This document shows, piece by piece, positions 1 through 6,673 of a DNA stretch of 16,509 bases. Both the position numbers and the translations under genes were made by a program. Source of the DNA: CAVHIG01 sp963636105 (lineage in GTDB: Bacteria; Bacillota; Clostridia; Peptostreptococcales; Anaerovoracaceae); assembly GCA_963636105.1 (NCBI GenBank), contig CAVHIG010000046.1, positions 1 through 16,509 of the forward strand. The letters run 5' to 3'. Position 1 is the first letter of the stretch. Each line of letters begins with the position of its first letter. The notes under the pieces are model-generated. The model worked only from the letters and a program-made list of their open reading frames with translations. It was not told the origin of the DNA and made no database searches.

Positions 1-114
1 GGGCATGTCGATTGAAAGACGAATAAAAGCGGTCTTCTGGTGGTGCTATATGCACCCGCCAGCGCCGCTTTCTGCTTCCGTGATTTCTATATTTGATCAG
101 TGATAAAGTATCAA
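1..114 (-). pseudogene. Broken start of a DUF3990 gene (partial at window edge)
   Basis: Immediately after and overlapping the DUF3791 stop, the minus strand reads TTG ATA CTT TAT CAC TGA TCA AAT ATA GAA ATC, that is (M)ILYH-stop-SNIEI. DUF3990 proteins, as I recall them, start with something very close to ILYHGSNIEI, so a single GGA-to-TGA change at codon 6 (97-99) would explain the stop. Downstream the same frame soon loses resemblance and meets another stop, so decay goes beyond one base. DUF3791 and DUF3990 genes are commonly adjacent in this order. The LYHG motif resembles the N-terminal motif of ADP-ribosyltransferase-fold proteins, so the stop would remove the active-site strand. The match is short, the function of the family is unproven, and the rest of the gene lies outside the window. 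Confidence 0.45.
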
Positions 115-335
115 GCAAGCTCACCTCCATGTTTGCTACAAATAAGGGTAAGGTTGTCTATCGTCTCATCAAATGAAAGTGTGTGCTGCACATCGTAAAA
201 TTCCTCTAAGAATTTCATACCCTCATACTTGTCAAGGTAAAGCAACGCATCTTTCGGACCAATATTATAACGCTTGGCAAATTCATCTACGCAAATCACA
301 AAATAATCTGTCATGTTTCTCTGTAGTTCAGACAT
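111..335 (-). CDS. DUF3791 domain-containing small protein
   Basis: This 74-residue acidic protein has the layout of DUF3791 proteins: a helical start (ELQRNMTDYFVICVDEFAKR), a central segment with YNIGPKDALLYLDKY, and a C-terminal part with LSFDETIDNL. The start ATG is preceded by GAGGAGG at good spacing (340-350). Its stop TGA overlaps the TTG of a broken DUF3990 reading frame, which is the usual neighbour of this family. The pair is often seen in gut Firmicutes as accessory genes. A toxin-antitoxin or partner role is only an inference here. Because the DUF3990 partner is ruined, this gene may now be an orphan, although its own frame shows no damage. No biochemical function is known to me. 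Confidence 0.8.
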   Translation of the reverse strand: MSELQRNMTDYFVICVDEFAKRYNIGPKDALLYLDKYEGMKFLEEFYDVQHTLSFDETIDNLTLICSKHGGELA

Positions 336-465
336 GTCGCTGCCTCCTCAATCCACGAAATGGTATTGTATCACTCCCTATTTACGAACCTTAATAAAAG
401 CTCCTCTGCCTGTATTTTAACACAGTCAAAGGAACTTGTCGATAGAATACTTATGCCCATCCAAA

Positions 466-557
466 GCGGGTTTAGAGGCCCTGAGTTTTCCCGAGCTTCA
501 CAGTCTCGAATGCTCCTGCGGTCATTTCTGCTGCCTCACAATCCATCTTTTACCTCC
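466..557 (-). repeat. 92-bp direct repeat, copy A
   Basis: Bases 466-557 match 6674-6765 in the same orientation at 91 of 92 positions; the only difference is T529 versus G6737. The identity stops sharply at both ends (A465 versus T6673, C558 versus T6766). Read on the minus strand, the unit begins with a GGAGG ribosome binding site and ends six bases after the stop codon of a 24-residue reading frame. The two copies bracket a four-gene module. Confidence 0.95.
472..546 (-). CDS. Putative 24-residue micro-ORF (copy A)
   Basis: The minus strand has GGGAGGTAAAAGATG, a near-ideal ribosome binding site followed by ATG. A 24-codon frame follows, starting MDCEAAEMTAGAF and ending KLGKTQGL, then TAA. 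The same frame occurs in repeat copy B with one synonymous change (Ala GCA here, GCC there). I do not recognise the peptide. It has no signal sequence, no hydrophobic segment and a single Cys. It could be a real small protein, a leader peptide, or the captured 5' end of a larger gene. No promoter is obvious, and the operon terminator at 660-693 lies upstream of it, so its expression is uncertain. Confidence 0.3.
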   Translation of the reverse strand: MDCEAAEMTAGAFETVKLGKTQGL

Positions 558-659
558 CAATATCAATTATGAGGCCTTGGGGCAAGACTTGCAATCTACC
601 CCGAAATTTGGCGCTTGCGTTTTTGAAATCACTTGGAAGTGTCCAGAGAAGACATTATA

Positions 660-693
660 TCAAAAGGCGGATTAGTCATAATCCGCCTTTTGA
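660..693 (-). terminator. Intrinsic terminator of the M81/DUF819/flavoprotein operon
   Basis: A perfect 15-bp stem (660-674 with 679-693) has the four-base loop GTCA. It lies about 40 bases after the flavoprotein stop. On the minus strand the stem ends in a CCTTTTGATATAA tail, which is T-rich but not a pure U tract. Confidence 0.75.
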
Positions 694-734
694 ATATAGA
701 AAAAAGTTTAAATGGGGGCTCAAATGAGAGTTTT

Positions 735-2774
735 CTATATTTGCAGTGATGCATAATAGCCTGTGCTGGTGCATCCAGGTATGTTCTTGACCTCACGACA
801 GTCTCCGGCGATGACAACCTGTGCCGCAGTTCCGTAGAAGCTGTCCACATAGTCACGATCAGGTCTGAATCCGGTTGCAAGAATAACCGAATCAGCCTTT
901 ATAAACTCCTTTGTACCATCCTTTCTTGAAATGCTTACACCTTCTTCTGTGATTTCCTCGCATTTGCTTTCAAGATGAACCGAAACACGATCTATTTCCT
1001 TTATTCCTATCAAATCTTTTCTATCCATATCCAATTCATGCTGCATATAGAATATGGTTATGAATTTTTCTTCCGGAAGCTCATTGCCATCCGCCATCAA
1101 TTCACTTCTCATTTCTATAACATCAACATGCTTGCCGAGAGATTGCAGATGAACGGTCAGCTCGCATCCGACAGCGCCGCCGCCTATTACCGCAACGTGA
1201 TCCCCAAGCTCATCTTCCCTGCCAAAGGCATCTTGAACTTTCCAGACGTTCTTGCCTTCGATGCCGGAGAATCTTGGAGCGAAATCTTTTGCGCCGACAG
1301 CAACAACTACAGCATCGGGAGCGATTTTGCCGACTTCCTCAGGCGTAATCTCTGTGTTTAAATGTACTGTTATATTCTCACTCTTGTTAACCTGCGTTAT
1401 AAGATAATCTCTAAAAGTCTTAAGTCGCGCTTTAAATGGTACATAATCAGTGAAGGAAAGGCGACCGCCGAGCTTGTCGTTTTTATCATAAAGGTCGACT
1501 TTATGTCCTTTATTTGCAAGATCCTTTGCGGCCTCCATACCGGCAGGACCTCCACCGATTACAACCACGTGTTTTTGTTTTTGATTTGGATATGGCTGAA
1601 GCGGGAGCATCAGGCAGCGTTCCGGATTTACTGCGCATACACTGTGTCCTGATTTCATAGCTGAGAAGTTGAGGCATCTGTTGCATCTCAGACATGGTCT
1701 TATATCATCTTCACGCCCATTTTTTGCTTTTTCTCCCCAATCAGGGTCAGCGACAAGCTGTCTGGCCATGGATACAAAATCAGCCTGTCCGCTTGCCAAA
1801 ATTTCCTCCGCACGTGCCGGTGTATTTATTCCTCCTACAGTTTCAAGCGGTATATGTACACGTTTGCGCACTTCACCGCACCAATATGCATTTACACCTT
1901 CATTGGAGAATGTAGTCGTATAAAGGAATGCCAATGCAATCGGCTTATACAGCTTACCGACAGAGCACTGTACAAGGTCTATTACATCCGAGAAAATATT
2001 TATCATTTCAGCGGCTTCCTCTGATGTCATACCACCCTCCATAAGCTCACTTGCGCTGAAACGTATTTCTATCAACATATCCTCGCCTACAGCTTCTCTT
2101 ATAGCGGTCATAACCTCATGCGGAAACCTTGCGCGGTTTGCTACACTGCCGCCGTATTCATCCGTTCTGTGATTGCTTAAGGCTGACAAAAACTGTCCCA
2201 TAAGCCAGTTGTGTGCACAGTGAATATATATCACATCAAATCCTGCTCTTTTCCCGATAAGAGCTGCATCGACAAAGCATTTCTTTATATATTCCATGTC
2301 TTCCTTGTCCAATGCCTTGACATGCAAGCCTTTTGTAAAGCCTTCCTCTGTGATATCCTTGTCACAGACGCCCAAAACAACATTTGAGCCGTCAACCGGG
2401 ACGCAGTTTTCTCCACCATGCTGCAGTTCAAATCCGGCAAGAGAGCCATATGCATGAATAGCATCCGACACCATATGCAATTGAGGAAGAATATTGATAT
2501 TTGGCCTCTCGTCAAAAATGTTGAAGCTTTCTTTATTGCTTCCGACATAAAAGCGATTATCTACCTGAATATGTCCGGTGCTGACAATAGCTGCTCCGCC
2601 TCTGGCCAGCTTTCCGTAATATTGCACTGCAAGATCCGAAAAATTGGAGTGTCCGTTATTCGCAACAGTAAACAACTGAGGGGATGCATGTGGGGAAGCC
2701 GTAATTCTATTCTTTATAATCTTACCTCTGATCCTCATAGGGCGAAACAAATTTGGATACTTTTCCTCATACAT
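735..2774 (-). CDS. Old-yellow-enzyme family NADH:flavin oxidoreductase with Fe-S cluster (2-enoate/2,4-dienoyl-CoA reductase type)
   Basis: This 679-residue cytoplasmic protein has the three-part layout of 2,4-dienoyl-CoA reductase, 2-enoate reductase and BaiCD/BaiH enzymes. An FMN-binding TIM barrel covers roughly 1-350, with HCAHNWLMGQFLS near 185-197 and NHRTDEYGGS at 201-210. Cluster-binding cysteines follow at 361, 364, 367 and 380. Then comes an FAD domain (VVVIGGGPAGMEAA, about 403-416) with an inserted NAD(P)H domain (VAVIGGGAVGCEL, about 527-539), and a closing VVIAGDCRE near 653-661. The family reduces activated C=C bonds with NADH through Fe-S, FMN and FAD. The length is typical. 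AGGAGG lies about ten bases before the ATG. It is the last gene of an operon, 56 bases after the DUF819 gene. The substrate cannot be read from the sequence; unsaturated acids, enones or CoA esters are all possible. The third cysteine sits two residues after the second, where the dienoyl-CoA reductase has three. Confidence 0.9.
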   Translation of the reverse strand: MYEEKYPNLFRPMRIRGKIIKNRITASPHASPQLFTVANNGHSNFSDLAVQYYGKLARGGAAIVSTGHIQVDNRFYVGSNKESFNIFDERPNINILPQLHMVSDAIHAYGSLAGFELQHGGENCVPVDGSNVVLGVCDKDITEEGFTKGLHVKALDKEDMEYIKKCFVDAALIGKRAGFDVIYIHCAHNWLMGQFLSALSNHRTDEYGGSVANRARFPHEVMTAIREAVGEDMLIEIRFSASELMEGGMTSEEAAEMINIFSDVIDLVQCSVGKLYKPIALAFLYTTTFSNEGVNAYWCGEVRKRVHIPLETVGGINTPARAEEILASGQADFVSMARQLVADPDWGEKAKNGREDDIRPCLRCNRCLNFSAMKSGHSVCAVNPERCLMLPLQPYPNQKQKHVVVIGGGPAGMEAAKDLANKGHKVDLYDKNDKLGGRLSFTDYVPFKARLKTFRDYLITQVNKSENITVHLNTEITPEEVGKIAPDAVVVAVGAKDFAPRFSGIEGKNVWKVQDAFGREDELGDHVAVIGGGAVGCELTVHLQSLGKHVDVIEMRSELMADGNELPEEKFITIFYMQHELDMDRKDLIGIKEIDRVSVHLESKCEEITEEGVSISRKDGTKEFIKADSVILATGFRPDRDYVDSFYGTAAQVVIAGDCREVKNIPGCTSTGYYASLQI

Positions 2775-2830
2775 TTTTTATTTACCTCCTTTGAACCACT
2801 TTAACAGTGTATTTTAAATCAAATACTTTT

Positions 2831-4030
2831 CTATAGAACAATTGTACCGACAAGTACACCGCAATAATTTCCTATGATATAACCCCAAAGTCCTACGAGC
2901 ATACCTGGAATAATTGCATCAGACCAGCCAAAGCTTGCTCCGATTGATGCGCATGTGGAAGGTCCGCCTATAGTCGCCATGCTTGCCATAACAGCCTCTT
3001 CCCATGTTCCCTTGCAAATCTTTGAGCCAATGATTGAAAAAGCCATATTGATCAGGAATACCGTAATCATCATAAATACTACCAGAATTCCGTTTTCCAA
3101 AACAGTTCTGAGATCCGCAAACATTCCGATAACTGTAAACCACATCAGGAAGCCTATGTTTCCGAGCTCCATGCCGCCCTTCAAATTTCCGAAGAAATTA
3201 GGGAAGATTGTAGCAAGAGCAACTGTGATTATTGTGAGAATCATAAACTGATTTGCGAAAATCAAATTTACGAAATTCGGAAGATTCAATGTTGAAAGGA
3301 AGTTTGTAATCAACTGGCTTACACCGATGATCATAAATGATGCGGTAAGAGTATATGCCATATCCTTCATGCTGATTTCCTTGCCGCCCCAGAATCCTGC
3401 TGTCAATGTCTTTCCCTCAGCCTTCAATGCTTCCTGGTCTACAGACTGCTCAATTTTATCGGTATAAGGTCTAGGCAGAAGCCTCTTTATGAAGCCTGTT
3501 CTGTGAAGCAGATTCAGCAGAAGTACCATAAACAGGAATGCTACATTATCGGCTGCAAGATATGCGCTGACTGCCTCATTGCTGATACCGAAAATCTTGC
3601 CTACAGCTACGCAGTTTACGGTGCCACCGACAGCGCCGCCTGTCATAACCGGCAAAACCTGAATCATATCCGGATTGTTCCTAAATACGAGGAATGCCAG
3701 CAATGCAGCTGCGATACTGCCTACCGCTGCAAAATGAAAAATTACAAACTGCTTCCCGGTCTGCTTGAAAATACTTCTCAAGTCCGCTTTAAACAAAAAC
3801 ATCGGAAGCGAAACCAGCAATATGATAGAATCTATCCCGCCCAAAGCAGCTGAATCTCTGGATATGATATTCAGATTTGTCATCAAGAAACCGCAGAAAA
3901 TGCAGATAAACACCGCTCCTACGATACTGGCCCATTTGTAACGCTGCTCCAGCGTCACACCGACTGAAACGATAACGAGTATGATTCCTACAATTAAGAT
4001 TGTGGAATCAGCTGAGATCAATGTCGTCAT
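2831..4030 (-). CDS. DUF819 family membrane permease
   Basis: This 399-residue integral membrane protein has about ten to twelve hydrophobic helices and short loops, as in the DUF819 (YjcL-like) family. Visible family-like segments are TGGAVGGTVNCVAVGKIFG in the first half and MASMATIGGPSTCASIGASF near the C-terminus, two related glycine-rich stretches that suggest an inverted two-fold repeat. A hydrophilic central loop (about 185-220, with KIEQSVDQEALKAEGK) separates the halves. I chose the ATG at 4030 because AAAGGAG lies five bases before it. The ATG 15 bases further upstream would put that ribosome binding site inside the gene. The family is presumed to transport small organic molecules, but substrates are not established. 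It sits between an M81 metallopeptidase and a flavin reductase, so import of their substrate or export of the product is a reasonable inference. Confidence 0.85.
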   Translation of the reverse strand: MTTLISADSTILIVGIILVIVSVGVTLEQRYKWASIVGAVFICIFCGFLMTNLNIISRDSAALGGIDSIILLVSLPMFLFKADLRSIFKQTGKQFVIFHFAAVGSIAAALLAFLVFRNNPDMIQVLPVMTGGAVGGTVNCVAVGKIFGISNEAVSAYLAADNVAFLFMVLLLNLLHRTGFIKRLLPRPYTDKIEQSVDQEALKAEGKTLTAGFWGGKEISMKDMAYTLTASFMIIGVSQLITNFLSTLNLPNFVNLIFANQFMILTIITVALATIFPNFFGNLKGGMELGNIGFLMWFTVIGMFADLRTVLENGILVVFMMITVFLINMAFSIIGSKICKGTWEEAVMASMATIGGPSTCASIGASFGWSDAIIPGMLVGLWGYIIGNYCGVLVGTIVL

Positions 4031-4079
4031 TTTGTCTCCTTTCATAATAATAGAAATAATAGCGTTAACCTACAATATA

Positions 4080-5573
4080 TCAAAGTGTATCAAGAGGCCA
4101 TATAGGTCTTGTCACTTTTTTATATTCCAGCAATTCCAGGTTTCCGGTCTGAATTCCCGGAGAATCAACGGATATAACCGCTCTTGCACTGTCTCCGAAG
4201 AATGATCTGAAATGAACAGCTGATTTTAAGCAGACAATGTTGTACTGCTTAAAGTCTGTCGCCGCAACAATGAAAGGTCTGTCATCAAAAGTCTGTTCCG
4301 GAACCTTTTCTGTCACTATAACCTCTACATTTCCGATTTTTATTCGTGCTACTTTTCCATAATACACCGGCATATGATACATAACCTTTGTTTCATAGAT
4401 TGCCTCACCGTTTGAAAGTGCCAATACCTCTGCTTTCGGAACCTCGACAGGTGTACCGTGCATTCCGTCCGTTTTTCCGCCCAAGGTCCCTGCAATGCAA
4501 GCACCCACACCGGCTGCATGTGCCTTCAGCGCCATTTCCTCATCATGAATGTATCCGTAAATTGTTCGCGGGCTATTTGCAGCAAGAAGAGCCTTGAGCA
4601 AATATGTTCCGTCACCGGGGCATCCCGCCCCGACATTGTCTGAGGCTTCGTTGATGATTATCGGCTTATCTCCTTCCCCCATCTTCAGGGCTTTTTGAAT
4701 CGCCTCCTCCGCTGTCGGCAGCTTTACATTCAGCTTTTCCCTTTCTCTCCATATCTCCGCAGCAATCTTTTTCGCTGCATCCTCTGCCGAAAGCTTTGAA
4801 TTCTTATCACTGACGGTCACCACGGACGCAGAACTAAAAGGAACATCCGCATATGGGAAGCCATGGAATAAGGAGGCATCTACCAAATTGTATTCTACCT
4901 TTTTCTCTCTTACAAAATCTGTAAACTCACTCATCGGCAGACCTGTAGTCATTCCGACCGTGCACGGGATCAACATGTGCAGCGGTTCAACGAATGTTTC
5001 TGTTTTTATTTCATTTCTGATCTGCCTGATTAAGCTTCTCATTGCCAAAGAGCCTGCCTCTTTTTCATCGGTATGAGGATATTCCTTTATACCGAATAAC
5101 CCGTTGCTTAAATCCACCATTCCTTGTGTAATATTTCCGTGTAAATCCAGGCAGACCGTGATCGGAATTTTATCTCCGACAATCTTTCTGACCTCTCTTA
5201 GCGTATATTCTTCCATATCATCGGCATTTTCAGCTACTCCTGCCCCGTGCAATGCAAGACATATACCATCACAATCTGCAGAAAAATGCTCAATTCTCTT
5301 CAGAAGCTCGCCCAAAACAGTATCAAAGCAGTCCTTCGTAAGCGCAGGCCCCACTCCCTGAAAAGCAACTGTCGGAAGCAATTCTACATTCTCTTCCTCT
5401 GCAACCTGCATCATCCCGCCTATAAAGCTGTAAGCTCCCTTATGCCGTTTGAAAACTTCATCATCTACAACCCAGCTTCCTTCTGGCAGGAATCGAGCAA
5501 GCGTTCCTTTCTCTACTGAAAACGTATTTGCTTCATGTCCCAGCATCCCACAAATTATTTTCAAATCAATCAT
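4080..5573 (-). CDS. M81 family metallopeptidase (MlrC/microcystinase C-like)
   Basis: The 497-residue product matches the MlrC family from end to end. Near the N-terminus it has GMLGHEANTFS (9-19), then LALHGAG (106-112), CLDLHGN (141-147), EYPHTDEKEAG (164-174), and a later NEASDNVGAGCPGDGTYLL block. By analogy with MlrC I expect Glu14, Asp143, His145 and His167 to bind zinc; the 2- and 22-residue spacings fit. MlrC cleaves linearised microcystin, and most bacterial relatives have unknown amide or peptide substrates. The start ATG at 5573 has AAGGAAGGA just before it; an earlier in-frame ATG at 5591 would bury that site. It is the first gene of the operon, 49 bases before the DUF819 gene. 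The assembly gap lies only in its leader, so the protein is unaffected. Confidence 0.88.
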   Translation of the reverse strand: MIDLKIICGMLGHEANTFSVEKGTLARFLPEGSWVVDDEVFKRHKGAYSFIGGMMQVAEEENVELLPTVAFQGVGPALTKDCFDTVLGELLKRIEHFSADCDGICLALHGAGVAENADDMEEYTLREVRKIVGDKIPITVCLDLHGNITQGMVDLSNGLFGIKEYPHTDEKEAGSLAMRSLIRQIRNEIKTETFVEPLHMLIPCTVGMTTGLPMSEFTDFVREKKVEYNLVDASLFHGFPYADVPFSSASVVTVSDKNSKLSAEDAAKKIAAEIWREREKLNVKLPTAEEAIQKALKMGEGDKPIIINEASDNVGAGCPGDGTYLLKALLAANSPRTIYGYIHDEEMALKAHAAGVGACIAGTLGGKTDGMHGTPVEVPKAEVLALSNGEAIYETKVMYHMPVYYGKVARIKIGNVEVIVTEKVPEQTFDDRPFIVAATDFKQYNIVCLKSAVHFRSFFGDSARAVISVDSPGIQTGNLELLEYKKVTRPIWPLDTL

Positions 5574-5616
5574 CCGTCCTTCCTTTTTCATTAGCTTGTA
5601 AACTTCCTGATTCTTG

Positions 5617-5626
5617 NNNNNNNNNN
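5617..5626. other. Assembly gap (10 N)
   Basis: Ten N lie in the leader of the M81 gene. The same seven bases, ATTCTTG, end the left flank (5610-5616) and start the right flank (5627-5633). That suggests overlapping contig ends or a collapsed short repeat rather than truly missing sequence. Confidence 0.95.
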
Positions 5627-5637
5627 ATTCTTGACTC

Positions 5638-5666
5638 ATTATATATTCATTGCTGTCTGCGGGCAA
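5638..5666 (-). promoter_or_regulatory. Candidate promoter of the M81 operon
   Basis: On the minus strand TTGCCC (5666-5661) and a perfect TATAAT (5643-5638) are separated by 17 bases. The start point would fall near 5631, with a leader of about 60 bases containing the N gap. The -35 box is weak, which fits dependence on an activator bound at the dyad just upstream. Confidence 0.55.
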
Positions 5667-5685
5667 ATTCTCAAAAAGAGCGATT

Positions 5686-5714
5686 CAGTTGATTTTTTGA
5701 CAAAAAGTCAACTG
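5686..5714. promoter_or_regulatory. 14-bp-arm dyad, candidate operator for the XRE regulator
   Basis: CAGTTGATTTTTTG (5686-5699) and CAAAAAGTCAACTG (5701-5714) form an inverted repeat with one central base and one mismatch. It lies 20 bases upstream of the M81 -35 box. The half-site AGTTGACTTTT recurs at 5799-5809, across the -35 box of the divergent regulator. The stem could also fold in RNA, but no transcript from the proposed promoters would cover it. Confidence 0.6.
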
Positions 5715-5740
5715 AAAGTAGCGCATATCGCGAATTTTTC

Positions 5741-5792
5741 AAACAATTTTGAATTTGCCATCTGCTTCATTACAAATTTCAAATAATTGTTT
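5741..5792. promoter_or_regulatory. Second, imperfect inverted repeat in the divergent region
   Basis: AAACAATTTTGAATTTG (5741-5757) faces CAAATTTCAAATAATTGTTT (5773-5792). The arms pair over AAACAATT and the TGAA/TTTG blocks, with small gaps, across a 15-base spacer. It is AT-rich and lies midway between the two divergent promoters, so it may be a second regulator site or simply a flexible AT-rich tract. Confidence 0.35.
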
Positions 5793-5798
5793 CTTTTT

Positions 5799-5830
5799 AG
5801 TTGACTTTTATCGTTCATTTCTGCTATCCT
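5799..5830 (+). promoter_or_regulatory. Candidate promoter of the XRE regulator, overlapping an operator half-site
   Basis: TTGACT (5801-5806) and TATCCT (5825-5830) are 18 bases apart on the plus strand. The -35 box lies inside AGTTGACTTTT, the same half-site that forms the 5686-5714 dyad. Binding there would occlude the promoter, so autorepression is a natural inference. Confidence 0.5.
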
Positions 5831-5867
5831 TTTTTTGTTAGTTACTAAGCAAGTGAGGTGAAATTAC

Positions 5868-6557
5868 ATGTTTTATGAAACGCTTGGCAAGCATTTAAGG
5901 ATGAATCGCAAAAAAAGTAAGATGTCTCAAGAAGAATTGGGCAAAATAATTCATAAAGGGAAGGCATGTGTCTCAAAATATGAGAAGGGCTTATCCGGCA
6001 TTGATTTAGAAACCTACATAGATATTTGCCACGCACTGGCGATTGATCCCGCAATGCTCATAACATCCATCATTGAAGATACCTATCAGGAAAACGAAGC
6101 AAATTTCAACGCTGTCACGGCACAGAAATTGTATGCCTGCTGTTATGATGCCTCAAGCAAGCGTTTTGTCAGAAGTGTCATAGAAATTGATAAAACTGGA
6201 ATCCCGTATGCTGCGGTTCTGCATTCTGACGTACACAACTACCACAATTATGAATCATCCGGCAATACTTACATAGGTAAGCTGTTTCTTAACGAAAATT
6301 TATTCAATTTCAGTTTCCACAATCGGTTTCATTCTGCAGAGTACGGACATATCTCAGCGATGGCTCCGATCAGCAGAAGCAGCTATTATCTGGGCATCAT
6401 GGTCGGATTATCATCCCTTCCTATTGTTCCAAGGGCTGATAAAATCTACATCTCCGAGAATATCCCGGTTGAGGATGATGAATTGATCGCCAAGCTCACC
6501 TTTTCCAAGGAAAATCTCAAAGCTATCCAGCGTTCCAACCGCATCACACCCTGGTAA
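5868..6557 (+). CDS. XRE-family transcriptional regulator
   Basis: This 229-residue protein has an N-terminal helix-turn-helix of the Xre/Cro type (about residues 6-62), visible as SKMSQEELGKIIHKGKACVS followed by KYEKGLSGIDLETYIDICHA. The remaining 160 or so residues form a C-terminal domain that I do not recognise. It is rich in His and aromatic residues (HSDVHNYHNYESSG, FNFSFHNRFHSAEYGH) and may sense a ligand or metal. GAGGTGA lies six bases before the ATG. The gene diverges from the M81 operon and ends in its own terminator. Its position and the shared half-sites in the divergent region suggest it controls that operon and itself. Confidence 0.85.
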   Translation: MFYETLGKHLRMNRKKSKMSQEELGKIIHKGKACVSKYEKGLSGIDLETYIDICHALAIDPAMLITSIIEDTYQENEANFNAVTAQKLYACCYDASSKRFVRSVIEIDKTGIPYAAVLHSDVHNYHNYESSGNTYIGKLFLNENLFNFSFHNRFHSAEYGHISAMAPISRSSYYLGIMVGLSSLPIVPRADKIYISENIPVEDDELIAKLTFSKENLKAIQRSNRITPW

Positions 6558-6633
6558 ATCCTTCAAATATAAGAAGTTACAGTTCAGACCACAGGATAAG
6601 CACGGTTCGTAATTGATGACGTAATAAAATCGT

Positions 6634-6657
6634 AATCAGCCGCAAGGCTGATTTTTT
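6634..6657 (+). terminator. Intrinsic terminator of the XRE regulator gene
   Basis: AATCAGCC (6634-6641) pairs with GGCTGATT (6646-6653) around a GCAA tetraloop, and a T run follows to 6657. This is a textbook rho-independent terminator about 80 bases after the stop codon. Confidence 0.9.
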
Positions 6658-6673
6658 AATAAAATGTTTTTAT

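Larger units (their letters stand above)
336..734. other. Gene-poor accessory stretch with repeat copy A and decayed fragments
   Basis: No gene of normal size is supported in these 399 bases. They contain the DUF3791 ribosome binding site, the first 92-bp direct repeat (466-557) and the terminator of the flavoprotein operon (660-693). Two short minus-strand frames look like possible gene tails. One ends at 426-428 with the residues GHKYSIDKFL. The other ends at 567-569 with NFGVDCKSCPKAS, and it has a stop just upstream near the terminator. Neither has a recognisable family or start, so I treat them as possible decay products only. Confidence 0.4.

Noticed and set aside
567..663. A minus-strand frame ending NFGVDCKSCPKAS
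   Set aside because: It is only about 31 codons, lies downstream of the operon terminator, has no start codon with a ribosome binding site, and matches nothing I know.
4028..4045. An upstream ATG giving a five-residue-longer DUF819 protein
   Set aside because: The extra codons themselves spell the AAAGGAG ribosome binding site of the next ATG, so the shorter start is preferred.
5574..5666. A longer M81 protein running through the N gap
   Set aside because: The extension includes the assembly gap and the likely promoter -10 box, and the family's N-terminus begins at the ATG at 5573, which has its own ribosome binding site.
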